Source: an uncultured Flavobacteriales bacterium (GTDB lineage Bacteria > Bacteroidota > Bacteroidia > Flavobacteriales_F > PHOS-HE28). From it: a stretch of DNA of 35,783 nt. Below the pieces are notes generated by a model. The model was given only the letters and a program-made list of their open reading frames with translations, did not search any database and was not told the origin of the DNA. A program made the translations under genes and the position numbers. This document shows positions 14,340 through 21,251 of this stretch, in pieces; position 1 is the first letter of the stretch; every line of letters begins with the position of its first letter. The stretch spans positions 1 to 35,783 of the forward strand of contig CALMPI010000044.1 in NCBI GenBank assembly GCA_937872175.1, in the 5' to 3' direction.

Positions 14340-16750
14340 CAGTAATCCGTCTCCAGGTAAACGCCCGAGCAGTCATATGCCACCGCAGCGGCGGCCCCGC
14401 CGTTGTTCATGTAGTTGCGGACACTCAGGAAGGTCGTGGTTCCCGGGATGTCGCTGGTCAGGCTGTACTCCACCGCCGCCCCGGACACCTCGTTGACCAC
14501 CCGCACCCCGATGGCGGAGCCGTTCTGGGCACAGTAGATGACCAGCGTGTACACGTTGGTGGTGCTGTTGACCGGGAAGCTCGCCCCGAGGTCCACCTGG
14601 GTCGGTGCCCCCGAGCCGTCATTGTAGATGAGCTGCCAGTTGGTGTCCACCCCGTTGGTGAAGCCGATGCCCACACAGTTGACCAGAGCCGCGATGGTTT
14701 GGGTGGTGGACAGGGCCGCCGTGGAGGCGAGGAGCCCGAAGAAGGCAACCGCGTTCGCCTGGAGGGTGACCAGGCTGACGCGGTTGGTGTAGGTGAAGCC
14801 GCCCCGGCCCGCCGCGTTGCCCCTGAAGCACAGGGTCGCGGCGGAGCGCTCATCAGCCACGCTGTTCGCGGTCGCGGCGGAGGTCATCCGCCAGCGGCGC
14901 ATGGAGGTGGACAGGTTGGTGGAGGCGAGGGCCGGGGTGGAGGCGGTCCCCACAGCCGTCCGGGGCATCCCGCTCACGACAACGCTGGCCCCGCTGTTGG
15001 GCGACCACGTGGCCACGCGGTTGAGCCCGAAGTGGGGCTGGAGCGGCACGTCACGCCCGGTCGGGCGCTGGACCTCGGGCCAGTCGGCACCGGCCCGCCT
15101 CCGGGCGTACAGGGCGAGGGTGTCGCTGGGCGGGGCCGCCGGGGCGCTGGACTGGGAGGCCAGGATGACGGGCTGGGGGAACGTCACGCGGCCCGTGGTG
15201 TGCTCAGCCACGAGGGCCGTGTTGAAGCCGGAGCCCACCTTCAGGGTGAAGTTGTCGTCCCCGAGGAGCCCGAGGAGCGCCCGGGCCGCGAAGCCGGTCT
15301 TGAAGCTGAAGCTCGCGTCATTGCCAGCCGCGTTCTTGTTGAAGGTCGCGTCGATGGAGCCGCCCGAGTTGAACAGCATGTTGGTGCCGTAGAAGGCGAA
15401 CTTGTTGGTGGCGTCCGGGCTCGCGCCCCCCACCCCGAGGCCCTGGAGGAGGGTGTTGCCGTTCACCTTCAGCTGCTGGTTGAAGTAGGCACCAACGTGC
15501 CCGGCGCTGAAGATGTTGGTGCCGGCCCGGTAGGCATAGAGCCCCTCGCCCACGTCAGCGAGGGCGTTGGCCGCCGTGGCCCGGAGCCAGGCCAGGGTGT
15601 AAGTGCCCGGGACAAAGCCCACGCCAGGGGAGGTCCCGATGTATGCGTCACCCATGCTCCAGATGGGCACGCCCCAGTTGGTGCCGGTCCCGTTGCCGTC
15701 CCCGTACCCGCCCTGGGTGCCGTTGTGGGCCTCCACGAGGCTCTCGCCCAGGTACAGGTTCCCCTCCGCCACCACGCGGCCAGTGACAGTCAGGTCCGCC
15801 GCGAGGTCCAGGCGGGCCGTCCCGGTCCCTGTGATGCGGCGGAGGTCCAGGGAGCCGTCAGTGCTCGGGTTCAGCTGCCAGCTCTCGGTGGAGCGGGTCA
15901 GCTTCAGGTGCTGGCCGTAGTTGGCGTTGCTGATCTCCAGCTGGGCTCCGGCGGTGATGCCCCCGGTTGCGGCCAGCGAGGCTGCCGAGACGGCACCCGT
16001 GAAGGTCGCACCAGCCAGGAGGGCATAGGCGCTCGCGGCCTGGCCCCCGAGGGTCGCGGCATCCACGCCCGTCAGCCCTCCGCCCGGGCCGGTGAAGCCG
16101 GTCGCGGTCACGCCCCCGGTGAACACCGCCCCGCTGAGCTTGGCGAAGGCCGCAGCATGGTCCCCGTCCAGCGTGTCAGCGTCCAGGCCCGAGCCCGGGC
16201 CGTCCACGGTGGCGATGATGGCGAGGAGCTGCGCCGCAGTGAGGTCCACGGGCGTCCCGTTGGAGCCCAGGGCGCGGCCCTTCACCGTCCCCGCCGTCAT
16301 GGAGGCGAGGCGGGCGTTGGCCACAGAGCCGGTCGTGATCTGGGAGCCGTTGAGCCCGGTCAGCCCGCCCCCGGGGCCGGTGAAGCCGGTGGCCGTGACG
16401 CCGCCCGTGAACACCGCCCCGTCCAGCTTGGCGAAGGCGGAGGCGTGGTCACCGTCCAGCAGGTCCGCGTCCAGGCCGGTCCCCGAGCCATCGTTGCCGG
16501 GGTGCCAGACATCGACGCCCCCGACGCGGACGGTGGGGGCGTTGATGGTCCCGGTGAAGGTCGCACCCGCGAGCTGGGCGAAGGAGGAGGCGTGGATGCC
16601 GTCCAGCAGGTCCGCGTTGAGGCCCGAGCCCGGGCCGTCCACCGGCAGCAGGAGGGACAGGACGGCGGAGCCGGTGGTGGGCACGGGGTTGCCGTCCAGG
16701 GTCAGTGACCCAAGGACTGCCAGGCCCGATAGCTCCTTGCGTGCGGCCAC
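14339..16750 (-). CDS. Long tail fibre protein with repeated modules
   Basis: At 803 residues this is the largest late gene product after the tape measure. The GTG start at 16748-16750 has GGGAGG five bases ahead. The first 300 residues carry three related modules of the form GLDADLLDGDHASAFAKL followed by GAVFTGGVTATGFTGPGGG, typical of phage fibre shafts. The middle is Gly/Ala/Thr-rich. The C-terminal 250 residues (from about RPTGRDVPLQPHFG) form a beta-rich domain that probably binds the receptor. It is followed by small membrane genes and preceded by a second fibre gene sharing part of the shaft. Confidence 0.82.
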   Translation of the reverse strand: MAARKELSGLAVLGSLTLDGNPVPTTGSAVLSLLLPVDGPGSGLNADLLDGIHASSFAQLAGATFTGTINAPTVRVGGVDVWHPGNDGSGTGLDADLLDGDHASAFAKLDGAVFTGGVTATGFTGPGGGLTGLNGSQITTGSVANARLASMTAGTVKGRALGSNGTPVDLTAAQLLAIIATVDGPGSGLDADTLDGDHAAAFAKLSGAVFTGGVTATGFTGPGGGLTGVDAATLGGQAASAYALLAGATFTGAVSAASLAATGGITAGAQLEISNANYGQHLKLTRSTESWQLNPSTDGSLDLRRITGTGTARLDLAADLTVTGRVVAEGNLYLGESLVEAHNGTQGGYGDGNGTGTNWGVPIWSMGDAYIGTSPGVGFVPGTYTLAWLRATAANALADVGEGLYAYRAGTNIFSAGHVGAYFNQQLKVNGNTLLQGLGVGGASPDATNKFAFYGTNMLFNSGGSIDATFNKNAAGNDASFSFKTGFAARALLGLLGDDNFTLKVGSGFNTALVAEHTTGRVTFPQPVILASQSSAPAAPPSDTLALYARRRAGADWPEVQRPTGRDVPLQPHFGLNRVATWSPNSGASVVVSGMPRTAVGTASTPALASTNLSTSMRRWRMTSAATANSVADERSAATLCFRGNAAGRGGFTYTNRVSLVTLQANAVAFFGLLASTAALSTTQTIAALVNCVGIGFTNGVDTNWQLIYNDGSGAPTQVDLGASFPVNSTTNVYTLVIYCAQNGSAIGVRVVNEVSGAAVEYSLTSDIPGTTTFLSVRNYMNNGGAAAAVAYDCSGVYLETDY
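16084..16640 (-). repeat. Internal repeats in the fibre shaft gene
   Basis: Segments near 16084-16212, 16373-16487 and, in part, 16551-16640 encode near-identical modules (DADLLDGDHA, AFAKL, GAVFTG). They match closely in DNA as well as protein, with mostly third-base changes. Such repeats allow shaft length change by recombination. Confidence 0.7.
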
Positions 16751-16762
16751 CCCTGCCTCCCG

Positions 16763-17938
16763 TTACTTCTTGATGACCACGCGGTGCGAGGCGCTGGACA
16801 GCGCCGGGCTCGCGTTGATCGTCACGGTGTTCACGTTGGTCCTCACCACGTCCACGCCCACGGTCGCGCCGGTGGCCTTCTCATAGACCTCCACCGTCAC
16901 GTCCAGGCTGTTGAGCGAGTGGGTCACCGCGATGGAGGTGCTGGTGCCGTCCCCGATGTCGGCATTGTAGCGCCCGATCTGGTCCTGGAGCGAGGAGGCG
17001 TTGGCCAGGATGAGGTCCAGCGTCTCGCGGATGGTGTCCACGTTCGCGTCGGTGCCCGCGATGCTGTCCCAGTAGGCAGCCACGCGGGTGTCCACGGCGG
17101 TGTTGAAGTCCGTGATCTGGCTCGCGGTGTGGGTGTGCGAGGTCGCGGCCTTGCCGTCCAGGGCCGTCTGGAGCCCGGACACGTCGCTGATGGCGATGGC
17201 CAGGATGGACTTCACCTGCGTGGCGGTGAGGTCCTCCGGGGCACCCGTCCCGGCGGTGTTCCGGCCCTTGATCGTCTGCGTCGCCATGTTCGCCAGCTTG
17301 GCGTTGGAGGCGGCAGTGTGGGTGATCTGGGAGGTGCCCCCGGAGCTCAGCGTGGCAAGGGTCCCGAGCCCGAGGGTGGACCGGGCCGCCGCCGCGTCCG
17401 CATCGTCCAGCAGGGTCAGGGCGTAGGCACTGATGCCCGTCACGCCGCTGAGCGGGACGCTGTCCGCCGCGTCCGCCGCGTTCACCTTCCCGTCATCGTT
17501 GCTGTCGTACACGCTCTTGAGCATGTCGCCTGCCCCGGCCCCGCTGATCGCGGCCTGGACGAAGGCGGTGGTGGCGAGCCGGGTGGTGTTGTTCCCCGGG
17601 GCCTGCGTCGGGGCCGTGGGGGTGCCGGTGAAGGCGGGCGAGGCGAGCGCCGCCTTGGCGTCCAGGGCCGTCTGGAGCCCGGACACGTCGCTGATGACGT
17701 GGCCGTGGGCCTCCGGCGCGAAGGTGGAGGGCTTCCCGGTGATGTCAGCCCAGGCGACGGACGTGTCCAGCACGGGCGTGACGCCCGAGCCGGTGTCCAG
17801 CATCAGCTTCCCCGTGGCCGTGTTGAAGTACAGGCGGCCCGCGTTCCCGGCGGTGGGGTTGCTGCCGAGGTTCTCAATGCGGAAGTCGATGAGCTGGTTG
17901 CCGTTGAAGGCGTGGCTCTGGTAAATCTGCTTGGTCAT
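16763..17938 (-). CDS. Tail fibre protein, second copy type
   Basis: The 391-residue product starts MTKQIYQSHAFNGNQLIDFR and includes AGRLYFNTATGKLMLDTG, then SPAFTGTPTAPTQAPG and TTRLATTAFVQAAI, which are standard tail-fibre repeat elements (lambda Stf/side-fibre-like). The segment ISDVSGLQTALD occurs twice. The region NAKLANMATQTIKGR with APEDLTATQV has a related copy in the 803-residue fibre. The C-terminus (TVEVYEKATGATVGVDVVRT) looks like a small beta domain. It probably forms part of the baseplate or fibre network with its neighbours. Confidence 0.82.
   Translation of the reverse strand: MTKQIYQSHAFNGNQLIDFRIENLGSNPTAGNAGRLYFNTATGKLMLDTGSGVTPVLDTSVAWADITGKPSTFAPEAHGHVISDVSGLQTALDAKAALASPAFTGTPTAPTQAPGNNTTRLATTAFVQAAISGAGAGDMLKSVYDSNDDGKVNAADAADSVPLSGVTGISAYALTLLDDADAAAARSTLGLGTLATLSSGGTSQITHTAASNAKLANMATQTIKGRNTAGTGAPEDLTATQVKSILAIAISDVSGLQTALDGKAATSHTHTASQITDFNTAVDTRVAAYWDSIAGTDANVDTIRETLDLILANASSLQDQIGRYNADIGDGTSTSIAVTHSLNSLDVTVEVYEKATGATVGVDVVRTNVNTVTINASPALSSASHRVVIKK
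17156..17696 (-). repeat. 37-bp exact direct repeat in the fibre gene
   Basis: A 37-base sequence at 17156-17192 recurs exactly at 17660-17696, encoding SDVSGLQTALD twice. Exact DNA identity over 37 bases suggests recent duplication or gene conversion, since the rest of the modules differ. Confidence 0.75.
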
Positions 17939-17954
17939 GGGTCAGGCCCCTCCT

Positions 17955-18296
17955 TCAGGACAGCCTAGCCGTCCCCGCGAAGGGGGCGGAGAAGGTGATG
18001 GTGGTGCGGTTCAGGGTCGGGTTGAGCACAGCCCCCTCCGCCTCGCGGCCTGAGCTGTCGTACACGATGACATCGGGCCAGAAGCCCAGGCCGTGGTCGA
18101 TGGTCCAGATGGCAGACGGCACCGCCTGCTGGTGGACGTAGGTGGACTGGGCCGCGCCCTGGGGTCCGGGCGGCCCCTGGAGGGTGCCCAGCTCCGCCGT
18201 CACGTCCTCGCCCGCGTCCAGCGCCACGTCCACGAGGGACGCCGCATCAAGGGTCACATCCAGGCCCTGGGGGAGCTCAATGGTGATGTCGGTCAT
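17955..18296 (-). CDS. Short fibre-like protein with collagen-like patch (113 aa)
   Basis: It begins MTDITIELPQGLDVTLDAAS, has GPPGPQG near residue 41, and ends in a beta domain with IWTIDHGLGFWPDVIVYD and TITFSAPFAGTARLS. The last part matches C-terminal domains often found at the ends of phage fibre or baseplate proteins. The collagen-like patch usually marks trimeric fibres. Its start overlaps the stop of the upstream gene by four bases. Confidence 0.75.
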   Translation of the reverse strand: MTDITIELPQGLDVTLDAASLVDVALDAGEDVTAELGTLQGPPGPQGAAQSTYVHQQAVPSAIWTIDHGLGFWPDVIVYDSSGREAEGAVLNPTLNRTTITFSAPFAGTARLS

Positions 18297-18622
18297 GCGC
18301 CCACCCCCTGCCGCACGAGGAAGCGCCCGCCCGCAACGCGGGTCTGGCTGTTGACGCTCAGCACGTCCACCAGGTCCCAGTAGTGGTTCCCGGCGGGGAT
18401 GTCCCTGGTGGTGGCGTAGGGCACGGACAGGGCGAACTTTCCAGCCACCCCGTCCGTGATGGTGATCATGCCGTTGTCGGTCGTGGCCTCCAGCAGCGGG
18501 CTCGCGTCACCGACCTGGCGGCGCAGGGTCAGCCGCAGGAGCTTCCCCGTGAGGTCCACGGCGGAGCCCCCGGCGCGCACGGTGAAGGTCTGGTACCAGT
18601 CCGCGTTGTTGTAGAAGCTCAC
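18293..18622 (-). CDS. Baseplate/fibre accessory protein (109 aa)
   Basis: Starts MSFYNNADWYQTFTVRAGGS and continues with DLTGKLLRLTLRRQVGD, a pattern seen in small beta-sandwich proteins next to fibre genes (BppU N-terminal-like). The rest is also beta-rich (GKFALSVPYATT). I cannot assign a family with certainty. Coupling with the 113-residue fibre-like gene suggests joint assembly at the tail tip. Confidence 0.65.
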   Translation of the reverse strand: MSFYNNADWYQTFTVRAGGSAVDLTGKLLRLTLRRQVGDASPLLEATTDNGMITITDGVAGKFALSVPYATTRDIPAGNHYWDLVDVLSVNSQTRVAGGRFLVRQGVGA

Positions 18623-18634
18623 GCCCGCCTCCCC

Positions 18635-19306
18635 TCAGCTGCGCCAGTCCAGGCGCATGTTGTCGCTGGACGCCCCCAGCAGCCGGTACCCGACGCCCCA
18701 GATGGTCTCGATGGTGAAGGGCGTCCCCACCAGCTTCTTGCGGAGCTTGTACACGAACACGTCGATGATCTTGACCTCGGGCCAGTCCCCCGGCTCCTCG
18801 TGGTACAGGGCCGCCATCAGCGCCTCCTTGGTGGCGGGCTTCCCGTCCCGGAGGTCCAGGTGGTGGAGCAGCCGCGCCTCCTGCTTGGACAGGCGCATGC
18901 CCGGCCAGGGCTCCAGCGTCATCGTCGGGAGCCGGTGGGTGAGGCCCTCCACGATGCCCAGCAGGTAGTCAACCGCCTCCAGGGGCTTCATGTCCATGGC
19001 CCGCTCCCGGAGGTCCTCCGGGTCCACGAGCATGACGCCCGCCTGAAGGGCCGCCTCCACGGCGCTCTCCCTGGGCTTCAGGCCCGTCCTGTCGTCGCGC
19101 CGGAACGTCACCCCCGTCGCCTGCTCCATCCGGCGGATGGAGGCGCGGGAGGTCCCAAGCGCCGCAGCAGCCTGGGTCTGGGTTGCCCCGACCTGCGCCA
19201 GGGCCGCCATCTTGACGCGGGCCTTCACAACGTCCAGGTCCCGCCGCGAGTGGACGCGGGGGATGCCAACTTCAGCGGGGCTCATCTCGCGGCGGGGGGC
19301 CTCCAT
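18635..19306 (-). CDS. Two-domain DNA-binding regulator: HTH plus OmpR/PhoB-type winged helix
   Basis: The 223-residue product (start MEAPRREMSPAEVGIPRV) has an HTH around residues 35-62 (ATQTQAAAALGTSRASIRRM). The C-terminal 75 residues match the OmpR/PhoB winged-helix effector fold: MRLSKQEARLLHHLDLRDG, then VKIIDVFVYKLRKKL and IETIWGVGYRLLG. There is no receiver domain. In cells this fold follows a phosphorylated receiver; here it stands alone inside the late structural operon, one base after the spike-base gene. It could control late promoters or the repeats near 20.2-20.5 kb. The longer frame to 19408 overlaps that gene and is rejected. Confidence 0.8.
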   Translation of the reverse strand: MEAPRREMSPAEVGIPRVHSRRDLDVVKARVKMAALAQVGATQTQAAAALGTSRASIRRMEQATGVTFRRDDRTGLKPRESAVEAALQAGVMLVDPEDLRERAMDMKPLEAVDYLLGIVEGLTHRLPTMTLEPWPGMRLSKQEARLLHHLDLRDGKPATKEALMAALYHEEPGDWPEVKIIDVFVYKLRKKLVGTPFTIETIWGVGYRLLGASSDNMRLDWRS

Positions 19307-19307
19307 G

Positions 19308-19571
19308 TCAAGCCATCGCCACGATGCCGGTTGCGGTGGTCCCGGACGCCCAGACACGGCGGACCTGGACGGGGAGGCAGCCCCCTGCGAACACGTGGAG
19401 GGTGGCAACGTCGCCCCCGAGCGAGGTGACGCGCACGTTGCCCTCCACGAGGGCGGTCAGGGCGCGGGCGGGCCAGGGGAGGTCCGTGTCATCGCTGGGC
19501 GTCACCTCGTGGAGGCGGGTGGCCGGGTCGGCCAGGTCCACGTCATAGCCGGTGAAGTCGGGATTGGTCAT
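19308..19571 (-). CDS. Spike base protein, RCAP_rcc01079 family
   Basis: The 87-residue protein follows the known pattern of this family: N-terminal DLADPATRLHEVTPSDDTDL, middle LVEGNVRVTSLGGD, and end LPVQVRRVWASGTTATGIVA. The family was named from the Rhodobacter gene transfer agent and occurs in many phages, where it forms the base of capsid or tail spikes. It is encoded between the small terminase and the winged-helix regulator, an unusual distance from the fibre genes but in the same transcript. Confidence 0.75.
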   Translation of the reverse strand: MTNPDFTGYDVDLADPATRLHEVTPSDDTDLPWPARALTALVEGNVRVTSLGGDVATLHVFAGGCLPVQVRRVWASGTTATGIVAMA

Positions 19572-19580
19572 GCTGTCCTC

Positions 19581-20102
19581 TCACTTGCTGGATGTATCGG
19601 GTGCGGCCTTCGGGCCGTCCCTGTTCTGGGCCAGGAACTCCTCCACGCTCATCTTGCCGGGCACGAGGAGGACGCCCCCGCTGATGTCCGCGTCCACCTT
19701 GACGTTGTCGCGGAAGCGCTCGGGGCGGACAGCCTTGGCGAGGGTGATGGCGAGCTGGTCGCTGTACTCCTGGACGGTGCCGACCTTCTTGCCCTTGTAG
19801 AACACGGGCTTGGACACGCCCTCAATCGCCCGGCGGGCCATCTCCTGCTCCAGCCTGTCCGCGAACAGCTCCAGGCTCTGCTCCCAGAGCTCAAGCCACT
19901 CGGGCTGTCCCTGCTCCGCCAGCTCCTTGATCCGCTGGACCACCCACGAGCCGCCCAGGCCGAACTCGGCACACGAGGCGTACTTGACGCCCGTCTGCTG
20001 GACGCGGGCGCAGATGGCCTGGAACACCTCCCAGGTGAGCTTGGGGGGCCGCCCGATGCCGGTGCGCTCCTGCGGGGTGAGTGGTTTGTCGTCTTGTGCC
20101 AT
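19581..20102 (-). CDS. terS: Terminase small subunit
   Basis: The start ATG at 20100-20102 (MAQDDKPLTPQERTGIGRPP) gives 173 residues and has GGGAG nine bases ahead. It contains an N-terminal HTH-like segment (TWEVFQAICARVQQTGV) and the late motif KPVFYKGKKVGTVQEYSD followed by LAKAVRPERFRDN, a hallmark of small terminases. The protein recognises the packaging site, which often lies in or next to its own gene. The region directly upstream (20211-20468) contains many repeats. It is the first gene of the late transcript. Confidence 0.88.
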   Translation of the reverse strand: MAQDDKPLTPQERTGIGRPPKLTWEVFQAICARVQQTGVKYASCAEFGLGGSWVVQRIKELAEQGQPEWLELWEQSLELFADRLEQEMARRAIEGVSKPVFYKGKKVGTVQEYSDQLAITLAKAVRPERFRDNVKVDADISGGVLLVPGKMSVEEFLAQNRDGPKAAPDTSSK

Positions 20103-20125
20103 GGCCGAAGTCTCCCGTGCGCGCG

Positions 20126-20154
20126 AGGATAGCCGCAAAGAGCAAGAAAGGCAA
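20126..20154 (-). promoter_or_regulatory. Late promoter upstream of small terminase
   Basis: TTGCCT (20149-20154), a 17-base spacer and TATCCT (20126-20131). It would start transcription near 20119, about 17 bases before the small terminase ATG, and could serve the whole late operon to the scaffold hairpins. Confidence 0.6.
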
Positions 20155-20569
20155 TCTGCTTCCAACCCCATCGTGAGCCCAGCAGGGCACCCCTCCGGCG
20201 GAACTGCTTTCTTAACTTCGGCACGCTCGCCCAGGGGAAGTCATTCCGCATAACCGACTGACCTGCCAGGCATTTCTTAACTTCCTTAACTTTCTTAACT
20301 TAGATAGGGGAGGGTGAAAAACCCCGGGGCACGGGCGAAGCTCTCCCTGGGTAAGAAACCAGAGAAAGTTAAGACGCGCACAGATTGCTGTTTGCCCTCA
20401 TGGGCTTATGCGTCTTAACTTCGCACCACCCCTCCGGGTCCAAGTTAAGACGGCGGTGGCAAGTTAAGACGGAACGGCGGGCCAGGGCACCGCGTTCTCC
20501 CCCGAGGCCACCTCCGAGGAGCGCCCCTCCTGGAGCCTGACGACAAACACCGCACCCCCCCCCCCGGGG
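20155..20569. other. Junction region without a clear gene
   Basis: Between the terminase promoter and the possible plus-strand gene I see no supported coding frame on either strand except the weak upstream extension of that gene from 20468. The region holds the CTTAACTT repeats and an AT-rich core near 20265-20310. It separates the early block from the late block and may hold the packaging start, an origin, or regulatory sites. Confidence 0.6.
20211..20468. repeat. Eight copies of CTTAACTT/AAGTTAAG in both orientations
   Basis: CTTAACTT occurs at 20211, 20276, 20285, 20294 and 20414 on the plus strand, and its complement AAGTTAAG at 20366, 20442 and 20461. The copies at 20276, 20285 and 20294 are tandem with an exact 9-base period. 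Five lie in an AT-rich patch, unusual in this genome. The copies at 20366, 20414, 20442 and 20461 share the extension AAGTTAAGACG. The pattern resembles iterons or multi-site operators. The region upstream of small terminase is a common place for a packaging site. Confidence 0.85.
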
Positions 20570-20655
20570 ATGACAGCGGCCCCCAGGACAGCCCCGCCGG
20601 GGGGGCCGGGGCCCCCGGTCCCCCCCCGGGCAACCCCCGGGGGGCCCCCATTGGG
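20553..20655. repeat. Extreme G/C tract with nested hairpins
   Basis: This stretch is made almost wholly of runs of C and G, including C11 at 20555-20565, a seven-pair hairpin (20597-20603 with 20612-20618), C8 at 20620-20627, and a C5/G6 palindrome near 20634-20644. It lies inside the possible plus-strand frame, where it would encode Pro/Gly repeats. Such sequence is error-prone in sequencing and assembly. Confidence 0.7.
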
Positions 20656-20854
20656 GAAGCAGGACCACCCCCGCCGCATCACCCGCCGCGAGGATGACAG
20701 CGACACCGTGGACAGCTCGGGAGGGGCGATTGACGAGGCCACCAACCGGGGGCCCAACAAGAACGCGGACAAGCGGCCCGAGGTGGACAACCACCAGCCC
20801 ATCGCAGAGGGCGATGACCCCGCGTCCATCCCGCCCGATCCGCCCGCCGCCTAG
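20570..20854 (+). CDS. Possible plus-strand gene for an acidic, disordered protein
   Basis: This is the only frame I consider plausible on the plus strand. From 20657 to 20854 it reads as a hydrophilic protein (REDDSDTVDSSGG, NRGPNKNADKRPEVDN, AEGDDPASIPPDPPAA) with near-total G/C at third positions. The frame is open upstream to 20468. Its stop overlaps the stop of the minus-strand gene at 20851 (CTAG), giving a tail-to-tail pair. The ATG at 20570 is the first conventional start but sits in the C/G tract without a clear ribosome-binding site. The minus-strand frame 20464-20829 shares the same wobble positions, so GC3 alone cannot decide; that frame uses several TTG codons, which are rare here. 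Confidence 0.35.
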   Translation: MTAAPRTAPPGGPGPPVPPRATPGGPPLGKQDHPRRITRREDDSDTVDSSGGAIDEATNRGPNKNADKRPEVDNHQPIAEGDDPASIPPDPPAA

Positions 20855-21141
20855 CGGCGCAGCATCCTCAGCACTGTAGAGGCGTGCGCCAGGCCCATCT
20901 CCCTCGCGGCCTGGCGCAGGCTCATCCCCTCCCCCTCCACCAGCTGCCTCGCCCGCTCCCGGCGGGCCTCCCGCGCCTCCCGCGCCGGGTCCAGTGTCCT
21001 CACCGGCTCCCTCCTCGGCACGGGCGTGAGCCTCTGCCCGGCCCCCGGCAGCCCACACCAGAAGCAGCAGGGCTCCTCCACGGACTGCGGCAGCCCCGGC
21101 CCCTCCACCTCCCTGCCGCACGCGGGACACGCTACCACCAC
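20851..21141 (-). CDS. Small zinc-ribbon plus HTH protein
   Basis: From the GTG at 21139-21141 (GGGAGGG seven bases ahead) the product is 96 residues. It has CPAC at residues 5-8 and CCFWC at 25-29, spaced like a zinc ribbon, then a charged linker with EAREARRERARQLVEGEG, and a C-terminal HTH-like segment (SLRQAAREMGLAHASTVLRM). This suggests a compact DNA-binding regulator. The GTG lies inside the end of the 39-residue membrane gene, so they are coupled. The longer frame to 21204 is possible but reads as out-of-frame sequence of that gene. It is the last gene of the early block. Confidence 0.6.
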   Translation of the reverse strand: MVVACPACGREVEGPGLPQSVEEPCCFWCGLPGAGQRLTPVPRREPVRTLDPAREAREARRERARQLVEGEGMSLRQAAREMGLAHASTVLRMLRR

Positions 21142-21251
21142 CCCGTCACCCTCCCGAGCCCGAGGGCCGCGAGCACCCAGATGGCCGCGGCCCACCAGCT
21201 CCACGGCGGGCGCTGCCCGTCCTGGTCGTCAATCCACTCCCATCGTCCCAT
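21132..21251 (-). CDS. Single-span membrane peptide (39 aa)
   Basis: The ATG at 21249-21251 has GGGAGG six bases ahead. The product starts MGRWEWIDDQDGQ, then has a Trp-rich transmembrane segment (WSWWAAAIWVLAALGLG) and a short tail. It overlaps the upstream gene by 23 bases and the downstream zinc-ribbon gene by 10. The good ribosome-binding site and the clean membrane helix argue that it is real despite its size. Function unknown; small toxin-like, lysis-accessory or host-takeover roles are possible. Confidence 0.55.
   Translation of the reverse strand: MGRWEWIDDQDGQRPPWSWWAAAIWVLAALGLGRVTGWW

Noticed and set aside
19649..20251. Minus-strand frame starting MRNDFPWASVPKLRKQF upstream of small terminase
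   Set aside because: The first 40 codons look protein-like, but the frame then runs out of phase through the small terminase with shadow composition, and it crosses the promoter. No terminating stop occurs before the overlap.
20464..20829. Minus-strand frame in the junction region
   Set aside because: It shares wobble positions with the plus-strand frame but uses many TTG codons, rare in this genome, and has no ribosome-binding site. The plus-strand reading seemed better, though not proven.
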